Origin: Roseateles sp049532965
Lineage (GTDB): Bacteria; Pseudomonadota; Gammaproteobacteria; Burkholderiales; Burkholderiaceae_C
Direction of reading: 5' to 3'
Length of the DNA: 64,000 bases
Assembly (NCBI RefSeq): GCF_049532965.1
Contig: NZ_CP186694.1
Span: forward strand, 1,674,001 to 1,738,000
Position 1 is the stretch's first letter, and every line of letters begins with the position of its first letter. A model generated the notes under the pieces. It was given only the letters and a program-made list of their open reading frames with translations, was not told the DNA's origin and ran no database searches. Below, in pieces: positions 41,552 to 50,372 of the stretch. A program made the position numbers and the translations under genes.

Positions 41552-42958
41552 TCAGCGCCTCACCTTCTTCAAGGCCTTGTTGACCTGCTTCTCGACGTCG
41601 GCCTGCACCTCGGCGATCGGCTTGCCGGAAACCAGCAGGTTGCTGACGTCCTCACCAATCAGCAGCTCGATCGCGCGCTGCGTCGGCACGTTGCCCGGCA
41701 TCGAGGTCCCCGTCCGAGTGATCTCGGTGAGGTTCTCCCGGAACGGCAAGGCCTTGAACGCGGCACTCTCCGCCACCGAGCGCCGCACCGGCAGGTGGCC
41801 GGTGCGCGCCCACTCGGCGCTGCGCTTCCAGATGAACTGCAGCAGCTTCAGCGCGGCCGCACGCTGCTCCGGCGTCGTGGCCCCGCCCTTGAACAACGCC
41901 CAGCTGTGGCCGTCCGCAAAGACCGCCGGCCGCTGGTACAGCTGCGGGAACGGCACCACCGTGTAGCCCCCCTTGAGCGGCGACTCCGGCCGCCGCGCCT
42001 CGCGCAGGAACTGGTCGATCGTCCAGGTGCCCACCACCACGACACCGGCCTCACCATTGAGGAACGCCTGGTTCGCCGCGCCGTAGTCGAGGTTGGGCTT
42101 GACCAGACCCTCCGCATACAAGCGCTGCATCAGCGACAACGCATTGATCACCTGCGGCTGGTGCATGTCGATGCGCCGGCCATCGTCGCTGAACAGCTTC
42201 GCATCCTGCTGCGCGATCAGCGTCTGGAAGGTGCGGTTCGTCGCCGCCGTCTCCTTGACGATCGCCCACGCGAAGTACGGCTTGCCCGTACGTTGCTTGA
42301 ATTGGCGCGCCATCGCCAGCAGCTCGTCCGGCGAGCGCGGCAGCTTCGGCTTGCCGTCCGGCCCCATCAGCCCCGCCTGGCCCATCAGCGTCGTGTTGAT
42401 GTGCCACAGCCACGCCCACGTGTCGAAGGGCAGCGCGTAAACCTCACCGTTCAAGGTCACGCCGCGGCGCGCATGATCGGTGAAGTCGTTGACGTCAATG
42501 CCCAGCGCCGGCAACTCCGCATCCAGCGGCTCGATCAAGCGCCGGCGCACGTAGTCGCCCAGCGCCGACTCGTGCATCACCGCCACCGTCGGTATGTCCT
42601 TCGCCACCAGCCGCGCCGTCAACTGGTCGTAGTACGGCGCCCATTCGGCTACCTGCGTCTTCACGACAATCCCGTCCGGATTGGTCGCGTTGAACTCGTT
42701 CACCATCGCCGTGACAATGCCGCACTCCCCCACACCCTGCGCAGCATCCGCGACCGCGCCAAACTTCGCGTCGCAGCTGCCGAAGAAACGCATCAGCGTG
42801 ATCTCGGTCCTGGGCCTCGCGGTCGGTTCGGCGTGGTTGTCGCCGCAGCTGGTCAGCAACGTGGTCGCCGTTAGCGCGGCAAGGGCGGCCAGGAACAGGG
42901 GGGCGGCTCTTCGCGCGATTGACTTCGTCAGGCCAGGCGCGGGCACTCCACGGGGCAT
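41552..42958 (-). CDS. CUT1 ABC importer solute-binding lipoprotein
   Basis: 468 aa. Lipobox LLTSC after a hydrophobic N-terminus (about 15-38), then a type II periplasmic binding fold of the extracellular solute-binding protein family 1 (VNEFNATNPDGIVVKTQV, DTWAWLWHINTTLM, GEAGVVVVGTWTI, WALFKGGATTPEQ). Ligand inferred to be arabino-oligosaccharides from the adjoining AbfA and GH43. SD GGAGGG lies 8 nt before the ATG. A 134-bp gap with a GGGCCT repeat separates it from the permease genes. Confidence 0.92.
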   Translation of the reverse strand: MPRGVPAPGLTKSIARRAAPLFLAALAALTATTLLTSCGDNHAEPTARPRTEITLMRFFGSCDAKFGAVADAAQGVGECGIVTAMVNEFNATNPDGIVVKTQVAEWAPYYDQLTARLVAKDIPTVAVMHESALGDYVRRRLIEPLDAELPALGIDVNDFTDHARRGVTLNGEVYALPFDTWAWLWHINTTLMGQAGLMGPDGKPKLPRSPDELLAMARQFKQRTGKPYFAWAIVKETAATNRTFQTLIAQQDAKLFSDDGRRIDMHQPQVINALSLMQRLYAEGLVKPNLDYGAANQAFLNGEAGVVVVGTWTIDQFLREARRPESPLKGGYTVVPFPQLYQRPAVFADGHSWALFKGGATTPEQRAAALKLLQFIWKRSAEWARTGHLPVRRSVAESAAFKALPFRENLTEITRTGTSMPGNVPTQRAIELLIGEDVSNLLVSGKPIAEVQADVEKQVNKALKKVRR

Positions 42959-43017
42959 GGGGGATCCCTCCTGGACCCCCAAGCCCCATTCCGGCCCCAC
43001 TCGCACTCGCTGACCAT

Positions 43018-43041
43018 GGGCCTGGGCCTGGGCCTGGGCCG
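43018..43041. repeat. GGGCCT hexanucleotide tandem repeat
   Basis: About four units of GGGCCT in the 134-bp gap between permease and binding-protein genes. Slippage-prone; it may alter spacing or fold in the mRNA. Confidence 0.6.
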
Positions 43042-43092
43042 GGGGCCGGGGAATGCGGGGGGAATCGTTGGCGGTGGTGGATGTGGTCGGCA

Positions 43093-43929
43093 TCACGAAC
43101 GGCCCGTTCCGGCAACCGCAGTCACCAGGTGCTTCTGGAAGAAGAGATAAATCATCAGGACCGGGGCGCCAGCGAAGACCGCCTGCGCCATCAGGAAACC
43201 CAGGCCCTCCGATTGCGCAAAATTGGTCTGCGTCGAGGCCAGGCCACGCGTCAACGTGTACATCTCGGGCTTCGTCGCAATCACGAGCGGCCACAGGTAA
43301 TCGTTCCAGCACGCCAGGAAAGTGAAAATGCCCAGCGTCGCCTGCGCCGGCAAGGTCAGCGGCAGGATCACCCGGAAGAAAGTCTTGAAGCGCGAGGCGT
43401 TGTCCAGCATCGCCGCCTCCTCCAGGTCGATCGGCACCGCCTTGAAGTACTGCGTCATCAGGAATACACCGAACGGCGCCGCCAGGCCCGGCAACGCAAG
43501 GCCGGCATACGTGTTCTGAAGGCCCCAGTCCGAGAACAGCCGGTGCAGCGGGATGAAGACGCTCTGCGACGGCACCGCCAGGCCGAACAGCACCAGCGGA
43601 AACAACCATCGACGGCCCGGAAACTCGCACCGCGCGAATCCATACCCCGCCAGCGAGGACAGCACCAGCACCCCGAAGGTCTGCAACGCCGCCACCAGCG
43701 CACTGTTGCCCAGCCAACGGAACACCTGCGAGGTCTGCAGGATGTCCGCGTAGTTGGCCAGCGTATACGGCGGCGCCAGGAAGACATCGGTGCGGACCAT
43801 CAGCAGCTCGTTCGGCTTGAAAGACAGCGCCAGCACCCACAGCAGCGGCAGCATCCACAGCGCCGCCAGCAGCACCAGCGCCGCCATCACCGCCCGGTCG
43901 AACCAGCCCTTGCGCAGCATCGGGGTCAT
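43093..43929 (-). CDS. CUT1 ABC importer permease, MalG-like
   Basis: 278 aa, six hydrophobic segments. EAA loop EEAAMLDNASRFKTFFRVILP and PLVIATKPEMYTLTRGL follow MalG-type permeases. ATG overlaps the stop of the MalF-like gene (ATGA). With the MalF-like permease it forms the channel for the binding lipoprotein at 41552-42958. Confidence 0.92.
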   Translation of the reverse strand: MTPMLRKGWFDRAVMAALVLLAALWMLPLLWVLALSFKPNELLMVRTDVFLAPPYTLANYADILQTSQVFRWLGNSALVAALQTFGVLVLSSLAGYGFARCEFPGRRWLFPLVLFGLAVPSQSVFIPLHRLFSDWGLQNTYAGLALPGLAAPFGVFLMTQYFKAVPIDLEEAAMLDNASRFKTFFRVILPLTLPAQATLGIFTFLACWNDYLWPLVIATKPEMYTLTRGLASTQTNFAQSEGLGFLMAQAVFAGAPVLMIYLFFQKHLVTAVAGTGRS

Positions 43930-44828
43930 CGCCGGCCTCCCTGCGCCGCCTCGCGCCGCTCCAGCCACATCTGCACCGACACCCCCACCAGCATCACGCC
44001 CAGCAGCACCTGCGACGCGGCTGTCGCGTAGCCCAGTGAGAGCTGCATGAAGGCCTGCTCGTAGATGAACTGCACGATCGGCCGCGTGGTGTTATTCGGG
44101 CCGCCATTGGTCATCAGCATGATCTGCGGGAAGACCTGGAACTGGCGGATGACCTCGATCACTGCCACCAGCGCCACCGTGCGCTTGAGCGCCGGCAGCG
44201 TCACATGCGTCAAGGTGCGCCAGCGGCTGGCGTTGTCCAGCGCGGCAGCCTCGTAGACGTCCGACGGGATCTGCTGCAGCGCCGACAGGAACAGCATCAT
44301 CGGCAGCCCGATGATCCACCACACGGTGACCAGCGCCAGCGTCGGCAGCGCCAGCAGGTCATTCGTCAACCAGGGCAGTTGCGGAATGCCCGCCGCCGCG
44401 CTGGCCTGCGCGACCAGGCCGCGCTCCGGCATCAGGGCCAGTTGCCACACCAGCGTGATCAGCGTGACTGAGAACACGCTGGCGCAGAAGAACACCGCGC
44501 GCAGGAAGGCGGCCAGCTTGCCCGGCCGGTTCAGCGCCAGCGCCAGCATCAGCGAGAGCCCGACGAAGACCGGAACGCTGAACAGCACGAAGCGGATCGT
44601 GTTCCAGACGACCTGATGGAAGACATCGTCCTCGATGAGCTCGCGGTAGTTCTGGAGGCCGACGAAGAAGCTGTCGTTGGACAGCAGGTCGTGGTCGTGG
44701 AGGCTGATGAACCAGCCCTTGGCCAGAGGCCAGAGCAACAGCAGCACATAGACGGTCAGGAAGGGGACGACGAACAGCGCATGCGCCGGGCGCGAGGCGC
44801 GCAGTCCGACAGAGGACTTCCCGCTCAT
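43926..44828 (-). CDS. CUT1 ABC importer permease, MalF-like
   Basis: 300 aa, six hydrophobic segments. EAA loop YEAAALDNASRWRTLTHVTLP, plus LYxFQxxxxxNxGxP-type end QVFPQIMLMTNGGPNNTT, are typical of MalF/UgpA permeases. Its start overlaps the ATPase stop (ATGA) and its stop overlaps the MalG-like start, so all three are coupled. Confidence 0.92.
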   Translation of the reverse strand: MSGKSSVGLRASRPAHALFVVPFLTVYVLLLLWPLAKGWFISLHDHDLLSNDSFFVGLQNYRELIEDDVFHQVVWNTIRFVLFSVPVFVGLSLMLALALNRPGKLAAFLRAVFFCASVFSVTLITLVWQLALMPERGLVAQASAAAGIPQLPWLTNDLLALPTLALVTVWWIIGLPMMLFLSALQQIPSDVYEAAALDNASRWRTLTHVTLPALKRTVALVAVIEVIRQFQVFPQIMLMTNGGPNNTTRPIVQFIYEQAFMQLSLGYATAASQVLLGVMLVGVSVQMWLERREAAQGGRR

Positions 44829-45907
44829 GCCGCCACCACTGCGTGATGCGCATAGCCTTGCGCGTCGAAGAGATGCGCCTCCTCCATCGCGAGCGAGAGC
44901 TGCACCGATTCACCCGCAACCGGCGCCGCGCCGGCCACGGTGGCGATCGCCCGCGTGCCGTCGGCCAGCCGCACATGCGCCAGCGTGCGCTCGCCGAGGA
45001 ACTCGACCATCTCCACCTGCGCCGGCAGCGGCCCGCGCGCGGCGGTGACCAGATGCTCCGGACGGATGCCGAGCGTCAACTCACTGCCCGGCACCGCTGC
45101 ACCGACCTGCGTGCTGATCTCCTGCCCGCCCGGCAGCTCCACCGCCGCCATGCCCTGCCGGTCGGCGAGCCGGCGCACCGGGACGAAATTCATGCCGGGC
45201 GTGCCGATGAAGCCGGCGACGAAGCGCGTCGCCGGCCGGCGGTAGAGCTCCGATGGCGGCGCCACCTGTTCGATGCGCCCGGCGTTCATGACGACAATCC
45301 GCGTGGCCAGCGTCATCGCCTCGATCTGGTCGTGCGTGACGAAGATCATCGTGGCACCGAGGCGCCGGTGCAGTTGCGCGAGCTCCAGCCGCGTGCGGCC
45401 GCGCAGCGCGGCGTCGAGGTTGGACAGGGGCTCGTCGAACAGGAAGATCGCCGGCTCCTTGACCACCGCGCGCCCGATCGCGACCCGCTGGCGTTGACCG
45501 CCGGACAACTGGCCCGGCTTGCGCGCGAGCAGCGCGTCCAGCTCGAGCATCCGGGCCGCCTCCTGGATGCGGCGACCGATCTCGTCCTCCGCCAGGCCGA
45601 TGTTGCGCAGGCCGAAGGCCAGGTTCTCGCGCACCGTCATGTGCGGGTACAGCGCGTAGTGCTGGAACACCATCGCGAGTTGCCGCTGGCCCGGCGCGGC
45701 GTGCGTGACGTCGCGTCCGCCGATCTCGATGCGGCCGGCGGTCACTTCCTCCAGCCCCGCGATCATCCGCAGCAGGCTGGTCTTGCCGCAGCCCGACGGG
45801 CCGAGGAACACGATGAACTCGCCCGGCGCCACGTCGAGCGACAAGTCGGGGATGACCTGCACCGCGCCATAGCGCTTGCAGATCTGCTCCAGTTTGAGGG
45901 CTGCCAA
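44825..45907 (-). CDS. CUT1 ABC importer ATPase, UgpC/MsmK-like
   Basis: 360 aa. Walker A GPSGCGKTSLLRMIAG, Q-loop FQHYALYPHMTVREN, signature LSGGQRQRVAIGRAV, Walker B AIFLFDEPLSNLD and H-loop THDQIEAM, followed by the C-terminal OB-type regulatory domain (about 240-360). Energises the MalFG-like permeases downstream. The ATPase is encoded beside its permeases, so it is probably dedicated. Confidence 0.94.
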   Translation of the reverse strand: MAALKLEQICKRYGAVQVIPDLSLDVAPGEFIVFLGPSGCGKTSLLRMIAGLEEVTAGRIEIGGRDVTHAAPGQRQLAMVFQHYALYPHMTVRENLAFGLRNIGLAEDEIGRRIQEAARMLELDALLARKPGQLSGGQRQRVAIGRAVVKEPAIFLFDEPLSNLDAALRGRTRLELAQLHRRLGATMIFVTHDQIEAMTLATRIVVMNAGRIEQVAPPSELYRRPATRFVAGFIGTPGMNFVPVRRLADRQGMAAVELPGGQEISTQVGAAVPGSELTLGIRPEHLVTAARGPLPAQVEMVEFLGERTLAHVRLADGTRAIATVAGAAPVAGESVQLSLAMEEAHLFDAQGYAHHAVVAA

Positions 45908-45966
45908 CGGAATGTCTCCTAATTCTTGTGAGGGCGCAGCGCTTCAGCGGGTGATGAAGGGCTTCC

Positions 45967-47007
45967 CTAGAGTCTCGGCCAGCCGTCCTCGGTCCAGCGC
46001 AGTTCGTCGAATCTCAACTTGGGTTTGCCGCCGTCCTCGGCGTCATACGCATGACGCACGATCCAGCGGCCCCACACATCCTGGTGCCCCGGCCCGATCC
46101 AGCGGCCGGCACCCCGCTCCACCAGCGTGCCGCCGCCGTCCATCAGGTCCCGGCCGTTCCGGTCGAGGAACGGCCCCTCCGCGGAGCGCGCCCGGCCGAC
46201 CCGGATGTTGTAGGTACTGGCCGTCCCGCGGCAACACAAGTCGTGCGAGACGAACAGGTAGATCCACTCGCCCCGCCGCACGATCGTCGGTGCCTCGATA
46301 CCGCCCTTGTTGCGCGCGACGAATCGCGTCGGGCCGGTGGGCCGCATCGTGGCCGGGTCGAACTCGACGACGCGCAGGCCGCCCCAGAACGAGCCGTAGC
46401 TGAGCCACATCCTGCCGTCACCACCACCGTCCTTCGCATCGACGAACAGGTCCGGATCGATGGCGTTGAAGTCGTCGGTGTCGACGCTCTTCACCATCGG
46501 CCCCTCGTCGCGCCACGGCCCGTCGAGCGAGTCGCTGCTGGCCAGGCCGATCGCCGAGCGGTTCTTGCCGAAGGTCGAGATCGAATACAGCAACCAGTAC
46601 CGGCCCTTCAGCGCGAAGACCTTGGGAGCCCAGACGTCCAGTCCGCGATGTGCGGGCACGGCTTGCGCCCACCACGCCGGCGCCTCGGAGAACACCGGCG
46701 CCAGGCGCTGCCAGCGACGGCCGTCCGTCGAGCGCAGGTGCTGCACGCCCTGCCCCGTCGCGAAGACGTGGAAGAGGCCGTCGCGCTCGATCAGCGTCGG
46801 GTCGTGGGCGCCTGCAGGATCCTCCAGCGAGGTGGCGCCCGCCGCCGGACCGGACAGGCCATCCGCGCAACCAGCGAGCGACGCGGCGCCCCCAGCGGCA
46901 CCAAACGCCGCAACGACAGCGGCGGCCAGGGCAGCCCCCCGGGCGGCAATCCGCGCCGCGCTGCCAGCCGTGGCCCGGCGCGCGGGGCGTGGCAGTTGCG
47001 GCTTCAT
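45967..47007 (-). CDS. GH43 arabinanase-like lipoprotein
   Basis: 346 aa. Basic N-terminus, Ala-rich hydrophobic segment and lipobox SLAGC (about residue 47). GH43 propeller with AHDPTLIERDG (base), VWAPKVFALKGRYWLLYS, NAIDPDLFVDAK (pKa modulator) and GGIEAPTIVRRG (acid). SYGSFWGGLRVVE is the signature of endo-1,5-alpha-L-arabinanases. Anchored at the membrane, it would cut arabinan fragments to a size the CUT1 importer takes. TGATG overlap with the aldehyde dehydrogenase gene upstream. Confidence 0.9.
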   Translation of the reverse strand: MKPQLPRPARRATAGSAARIAARGAALAAAVVAAFGAAGGAASLAGCADGLSGPAAGATSLEDPAGAHDPTLIERDGLFHVFATGQGVQHLRSTDGRRWQRLAPVFSEAPAWWAQAVPAHRGLDVWAPKVFALKGRYWLLYSISTFGKNRSAIGLASSDSLDGPWRDEGPMVKSVDTDDFNAIDPDLFVDAKDGGGDGRMWLSYGSFWGGLRVVEFDPATMRPTGPTRFVARNKGGIEAPTIVRRGEWIYLFVSHDLCCRGTASTYNIRVGRARSAEGPFLDRNGRDLMDGGGTLVERGAGRWIGPGHQDVWGRWIVRHAYDAEDGGKPKLRFDELRWTEDGWPRL

Positions 47008-48455
47008 CAGCCCGGGAAGGTGTAGGCGGTCTTGACCGTCGTGTAGAACTCGCGCGCGTAGCTGCCCTGCTCGCGCGGGCCGTAGCTCGATCCCTTCGTG
47101 CCGCCGAACGGCACGTGATAGTCGACACCCGCCGTTGGCAGGTTGACCATCACCATCCCGGCCTGCGAGTGCAGCTTGAAGTGGGCCGCATGCTTGAGCG
47201 AGCGCGTGCAGATGCCGGCGGACAGGCCGAACTCGGTGTCGTTGGCCAGCGCGAGCGCCTCGTCGTAGTCCTTGGCGCGGACGACATTGGCTACAGGACC
47301 GAAGACCTCCTCGCGGCTGATCGTCATCGCGTTGGTCGTTCCGGTGATCAACGCGGGCAGCTGGTAGAAGCCCTTGGTCTCGCGCTCAACGACCTCGCCG
47401 CCGAACGCCAGCGTGCCGCCCTCCTTCTTCGCGATGTCGACATAGCGCAGGTTCTGGTCGAGCTGGCGCTGGTCGACGACGGGGCCGATGTCGGTGCCGG
47501 CCTTCAGCGCGTGGTCGATCTTGAGCGTCTTCAGCTTCGCGACGACGGCATCGACGAAGCGGTCATGGATGCCCTCGGTGACGATGATCCGGCTGGACGC
47601 CGTGCAGCGCTGGCCGGTCGAGAAGTAGGCGCTCTGCACCGCGGCGTTGACGGCGACGTCGAGGTCCGCGTCGTCGAGCACGATCAGCGGATTCTTCCCG
47701 CCCATCTCGGCCTGCACCTTGGCCTGGCGCGCGGCGCAGGCGGCGATGATGCGGCGGCCGGTCGCGACCGAGCCGGTGAAGCTCAGCGCCTTGACACGCG
47801 GCGAGTCGACCAGCGTCTGGCCGACCTGCGAGCCCGCGCCCATCACCAGGTTGAAAGCCCCCTTGGTCAGCGCCGTGCGCGACAGGATCTCGGCGATGGT
47901 CCAGGCACAGCCTGGCACCAGTTCGGCCGGCTTGAACACGACCGTGTTGCCGTAGGCCAGCGCCGGCGCGATCTTCCAGGCCGGGATGGCGATCGGGAAG
48001 TTCCACGGCGCGATCAGGCCGACGACACCCACCGGTTGCCGGAACACGTCCACCGACACGCCCGGACGCACCGACGCCAGCGTCTCACCACCGCAGCGCA
48101 GCGCCTCGGCAGCGAAGAACTTGAAGATCATCGCGGCGCGGTGCGTCTCGCCCATGCCTTCGGCGAGCGTCTTGCCTTCCTCGCGCGACAGCAGCCGCCC
48201 GATCTCCTCGCGGCGCGCGAGCAGTTCGCTGCCGACCGCGTCGAGCACATCGAAGCGCTGCTGCGGCGTGCTCGAGGCCCAGGCCGGGAACGCCGCCTGC
48301 GCCGCGGCGATCGCGGCCTCGGTCTGCGCAGCGTCGGCCTGCGCGTACAGCCCGATCACGTCGCTGGTGTCGGACGGGTTGATATTGGGACGCTGGTCCA
48401 CGCCGGCGACCCACTCGCCGCCGATGTAGTTCTTGAATTCAGGGATTTGGCTCAT
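47007..48455 (-). CDS. 2-oxoglutarate semialdehyde dehydrogenase (aldehyde dehydrogenase family)
   Basis: 482 aa. Catalytic Cys in GQRCTASSRIIV, general-base Glu in QAEMGGKNPLIVLDDAD, NAD site FTGSVATGRRI and the ALDH motif FKPAELVPGCAW. Similar enzymes oxidise 2-oxoglutarate semialdehyde to 2-oxoglutarate as the last step of the non-phosphorylating pentose pathway. The assignment rests on its place directly after the KDA dehydratase gene (21 bp) as much as on sequence. Soluble, cytoplasmic. Confidence 0.9.
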   Translation of the reverse strand: MSQIPEFKNYIGGEWVAGVDQRPNINPSDTSDVIGLYAQADAAQTEAAIAAAQAAFPAWASSTPQQRFDVLDAVGSELLARREEIGRLLSREEGKTLAEGMGETHRAAMIFKFFAAEALRCGGETLASVRPGVSVDVFRQPVGVVGLIAPWNFPIAIPAWKIAPALAYGNTVVFKPAELVPGCAWTIAEILSRTALTKGAFNLVMGAGSQVGQTLVDSPRVKALSFTGSVATGRRIIAACAARQAKVQAEMGGKNPLIVLDDADLDVAVNAAVQSAYFSTGQRCTASSRIIVTEGIHDRFVDAVVAKLKTLKIDHALKAGTDIGPVVDQRQLDQNLRYVDIAKKEGGTLAFGGEVVERETKGFYQLPALITGTTNAMTISREEVFGPVANVVRAKDYDEALALANDTEFGLSAGICTRSLKHAAHFKLHSQAGMVMVNLPTAGVDYHVPFGGTKGSSYGPREQGSYAREFYTTVKTAYTFPG

Positions 48456-48476
48456 GACGGTCCTCGTTCGGATGAA

Positions 48477-49406
48477 TCAGCGCGCCCAGCGCAGCACCAG
48501 CGGATCCAGGCGCTTGGCCGCGTCGAGCAGGCCGGCGCGGACATGCGGGTTCATCGTCGGGAACGGATGACGCGGCAGGTCGCAGGCGATCACGCCACCG
48601 GCCAGCATCAGCGCCTTCGCGGTCAGGATGCCGCCCTGGCGGTTCTCGTAATTGATCAGCGGCAACCAGCGTCCGTACTCGGCCACGGCCGTCTCGCGGT
48701 CGCCCGCGGCGAACGCATCGACGATCTTGCGGATGCCGTCGGGATACGCGCCGCCCGTCATCGCACCGGTCGCGCCCGCGTCCAGGTCGGCCAGCAACGT
48801 GATGGCCTCCTCGCCGTCCCACGGGCCCTCGATCGCGTCGCCGCCCAGCGCGATCAGCTCGCGCAGCTTGCTCGCGGCCCCCGCGGTCTCGATCTTGAAG
48901 TAGCGGACCTGCTCGATCTCCTTGGCCATGCGCGCCAGGAACGGCGCCGGCAGCGGCGTGCCGGACATCGGCGCGTCCTGGATCATGATCGGGATGTCGA
49001 TCGCGTCGGACAGACGCGCGTAGAACTCGAAGATGCCGGCCTCGCCCACGCGCAGCGTCGCGCCGTGATACGGCGGCATCACCATGACCATCGCGGCGCC
49101 CAGCTCCTGCGCCATGCGGCTGCGCTCGGCGCAGATCTGCGTGCTGTAGTGCGTGGTGGTGACGATCACCGGCACCCGGCCGGCGACATGCTCGAGGATC
49201 GTCCGCGTCAGCACCGCGCGCTCGTCATCGCCCAGCACGAACTGCTCGGAGAAGTTGGCCAGGATGCACAGGCCGGTCGAGCCGGCATCGATCATGAAGT
49301 CGATGCAACGCTTCTGGCTCTCCAGGTCGAGGCCGCCTTGCTCGTTGAACGTCGTCGGCACGACCGGGAACACGCCCTTGTAGGGCCGAGGGAAGCTCAG
49401 GCTCAT
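48477..49406 (-). CDS. L-2-keto-3-deoxyarabonate dehydratase, DapA/DHDPS superfamily
   Basis: 309 aa TIM barrel. Schiff-base Lys in RYFKIETAG, GxxGE-type loop replaced by ANFSEQFVLGDDER, and MPPYHGATLRV. This branch of the superfamily dehydrates KDA to 2-oxoglutarate semialdehyde rather than cleaving it by aldol reaction. First gene of the long minus-strand operon (to 37164), divergent from the dehydrogenase-lactonase-mutarotase operon. SD GGAGACAAC just before ATG, the same leader sequence as in the TonB receptor gene. Confidence 0.9.
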   Translation of the reverse strand: MSLSFPRPYKGVFPVVPTTFNEQGGLDLESQKRCIDFMIDAGSTGLCILANFSEQFVLGDDERAVLTRTILEHVAGRVPVIVTTTHYSTQICAERSRMAQELGAAMVMVMPPYHGATLRVGEAGIFEFYARLSDAIDIPIMIQDAPMSGTPLPAPFLARMAKEIEQVRYFKIETAGAASKLRELIALGGDAIEGPWDGEEAITLLADLDAGATGAMTGGAYPDGIRKIVDAFAAGDRETAVAEYGRWLPLINYENRQGGILTAKALMLAGGVIACDLPRHPFPTMNPHVRAGLLDAAKRLDPLVLRWAR

Positions 49407-49443
49407 GTTGTCTCCAGTGTCTTCAATCTTGTTGGGGTGGAAT

Positions 49444-49458
49444 TAAAGTATTACTTTA
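49444..49458. promoter_or_regulatory. FadR/FCD-type operator O1
   Basis: Perfect 15-bp palindrome TAAAGTATTACTTTA, containing GT-N3-AC as expected for FadR-type GntR proteins. It lies in the 5' region of the dapA-like operon, overlapping a TATAAA-like element on the minus strand. Confidence 0.6.
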
Positions 49459-49497
49459 TAGATCTCCGTATCGGGGCAAACCCTCACCCCAACGGAT

Positions 49498-49526
49498 TTG
49501 ACTGCATAAATAGTAAGACTTATAGA
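49498..49526 (+). promoter_or_regulatory. Sigma70-type promoter of the arabinose dehydrogenase operon
   Basis: -35 TTGACT (49498-49503), 17-bp spacer, -10 TATAGA (49521-49526). The best canonical promoter in the window. Operator O2 overlaps the -10. Confidence 0.65.
49512..49521. promoter_or_regulatory. FadR/FCD-type operator O2
   Basis: AGTAAGACTT; on the minus strand AAGTCTTACT, nine of ten bases identical to O1's AAGTATTACT. Lies across the spacer and -10 of the promoter at 49498-49526, so a repressor bound here would block transcription. Confidence 0.55.
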
Positions 49527-49619
49527 ATCCTGCCTTCGACTGCGGGACGCCGTGCGGCGGCCTGTGCGCGTGACGACACGAAGAGGCGCGACACTCGCGC
49601 CCGGAACCACGGAGACGAC

Positions 49620-50372
49620 ATGACGAGCGCCATCTATCCCAGCCTGCGCGACCAGCGCGTGCTCATCACCGGCGGAGCGACCGGCATCGGCGCGACGCTG
49701 GTGGAGCGATTCGCCGCGCAGGGTGCGCGGGTGGGCTTCATCGACATCGCGGCCGAAGCGGGCCATGCGCTGGCGGCGAAGCTGCCGGGTAGCGCGTTCG
49801 TGGCCGCCGACCTGACCGACATCGCGCAACTGCGCGCCGCGATCGCGACGCTGCGGGAGCAGCTCGGCGGGCCCTTCAAGGCGCTGCTGAACAACGCGGC
49901 GAACGACAAGCGCCATCCGCTGGAAGAGGTGACCCCGGAGTTCTGGGACCAGGCCATCGCCGTCAACATCAAGCACCAGTTCTTCGCCGCGCAGGCGGTA
50001 GTGCCGGACATGAAGTCGCTGGGCGGCGGGTCCATCATCAATTTCGGGTCCTTCAGCTGGATGCTGATGCAGGGCGGCATGGCGGCCTACACGACCTCGA
50101 AGGCCGGCGTGCAGGGCCTGACACGCTCGCTGGCGCGGGACCTGGGGCCGTTCAACATCCGCGTCAACACGCTGGTGCCGGGCTGGGTCATGACCGAGAA
50201 GCAGCTGAAGCTGTGGGTCAATGACGAGACGAAGAAGGAGATCGACGCCAACCAGTGCCTGAAGCAGCCGCTGATGCCGGACCACGTCGCGGCGCTGGCG
50301 CTGTTCCTGGCGGCGGACGACAGCGCGATGTGCAGCGCGCAGGACTACATCGTCGATGGAGGCTGGGCATGA
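49620..50372 (+). CDS. L-arabinose 1-dehydrogenase-type SDR
   Basis: 250-aa short-chain dehydrogenase. Cofactor motif ITGGATGIGA, NNAAND, catalytic Ser region NFGSFSWML and YTTSK, ending with the SDR C-terminal block AQDYIVDGGWA. In this setting, upstream of a lactonase and a mutarotase, the likely reaction is NAD(P)-dependent oxidation of L-arabinose (or related aldoses) to the lactone. ATG follows SD GGAGACGAC. The stop overlaps the lactonase start (ATGA). Confidence 0.88.
   Translation: MTSAIYPSLRDQRVLITGGATGIGATLVERFAAQGARVGFIDIAAEAGHALAAKLPGSAFVAADLTDIAQLRAAIATLREQLGGPFKALLNNAANDKRHPLEEVTPEFWDQAIAVNIKHQFFAAQAVVPDMKSLGGGSIINFGSFSWMLMQGGMAAYTTSKAGVQGLTRSLARDLGPFNIRVNTLVPGWVMTEKQLKLWVNDETKKEIDANQCLKQPLMPDHVAALALFLAADDSAMCSAQDYIVDGGWA

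Noticed and set aside
43018..43041. GGGCCT repeat as a regulatory or phase-variation element
   Set aside because: Only about four units in a non-coding gap; listed as a repeat, but no regulatory evidence.
45967..45990. CCCTAG sequence near the start of the CUT1 ATPase gene as a shared-module promoter
   Set aside because: It is the stop codon region of the GH43 lipoprotein gene, and the rest of the module is missing.
46650..49619. Long plus-strand open frame running through the aldehyde dehydrogenase region into the SDR gene
   Set aside because: Only the SDR part from 49620 has motifs; the rest is antisense to well-supported genes.
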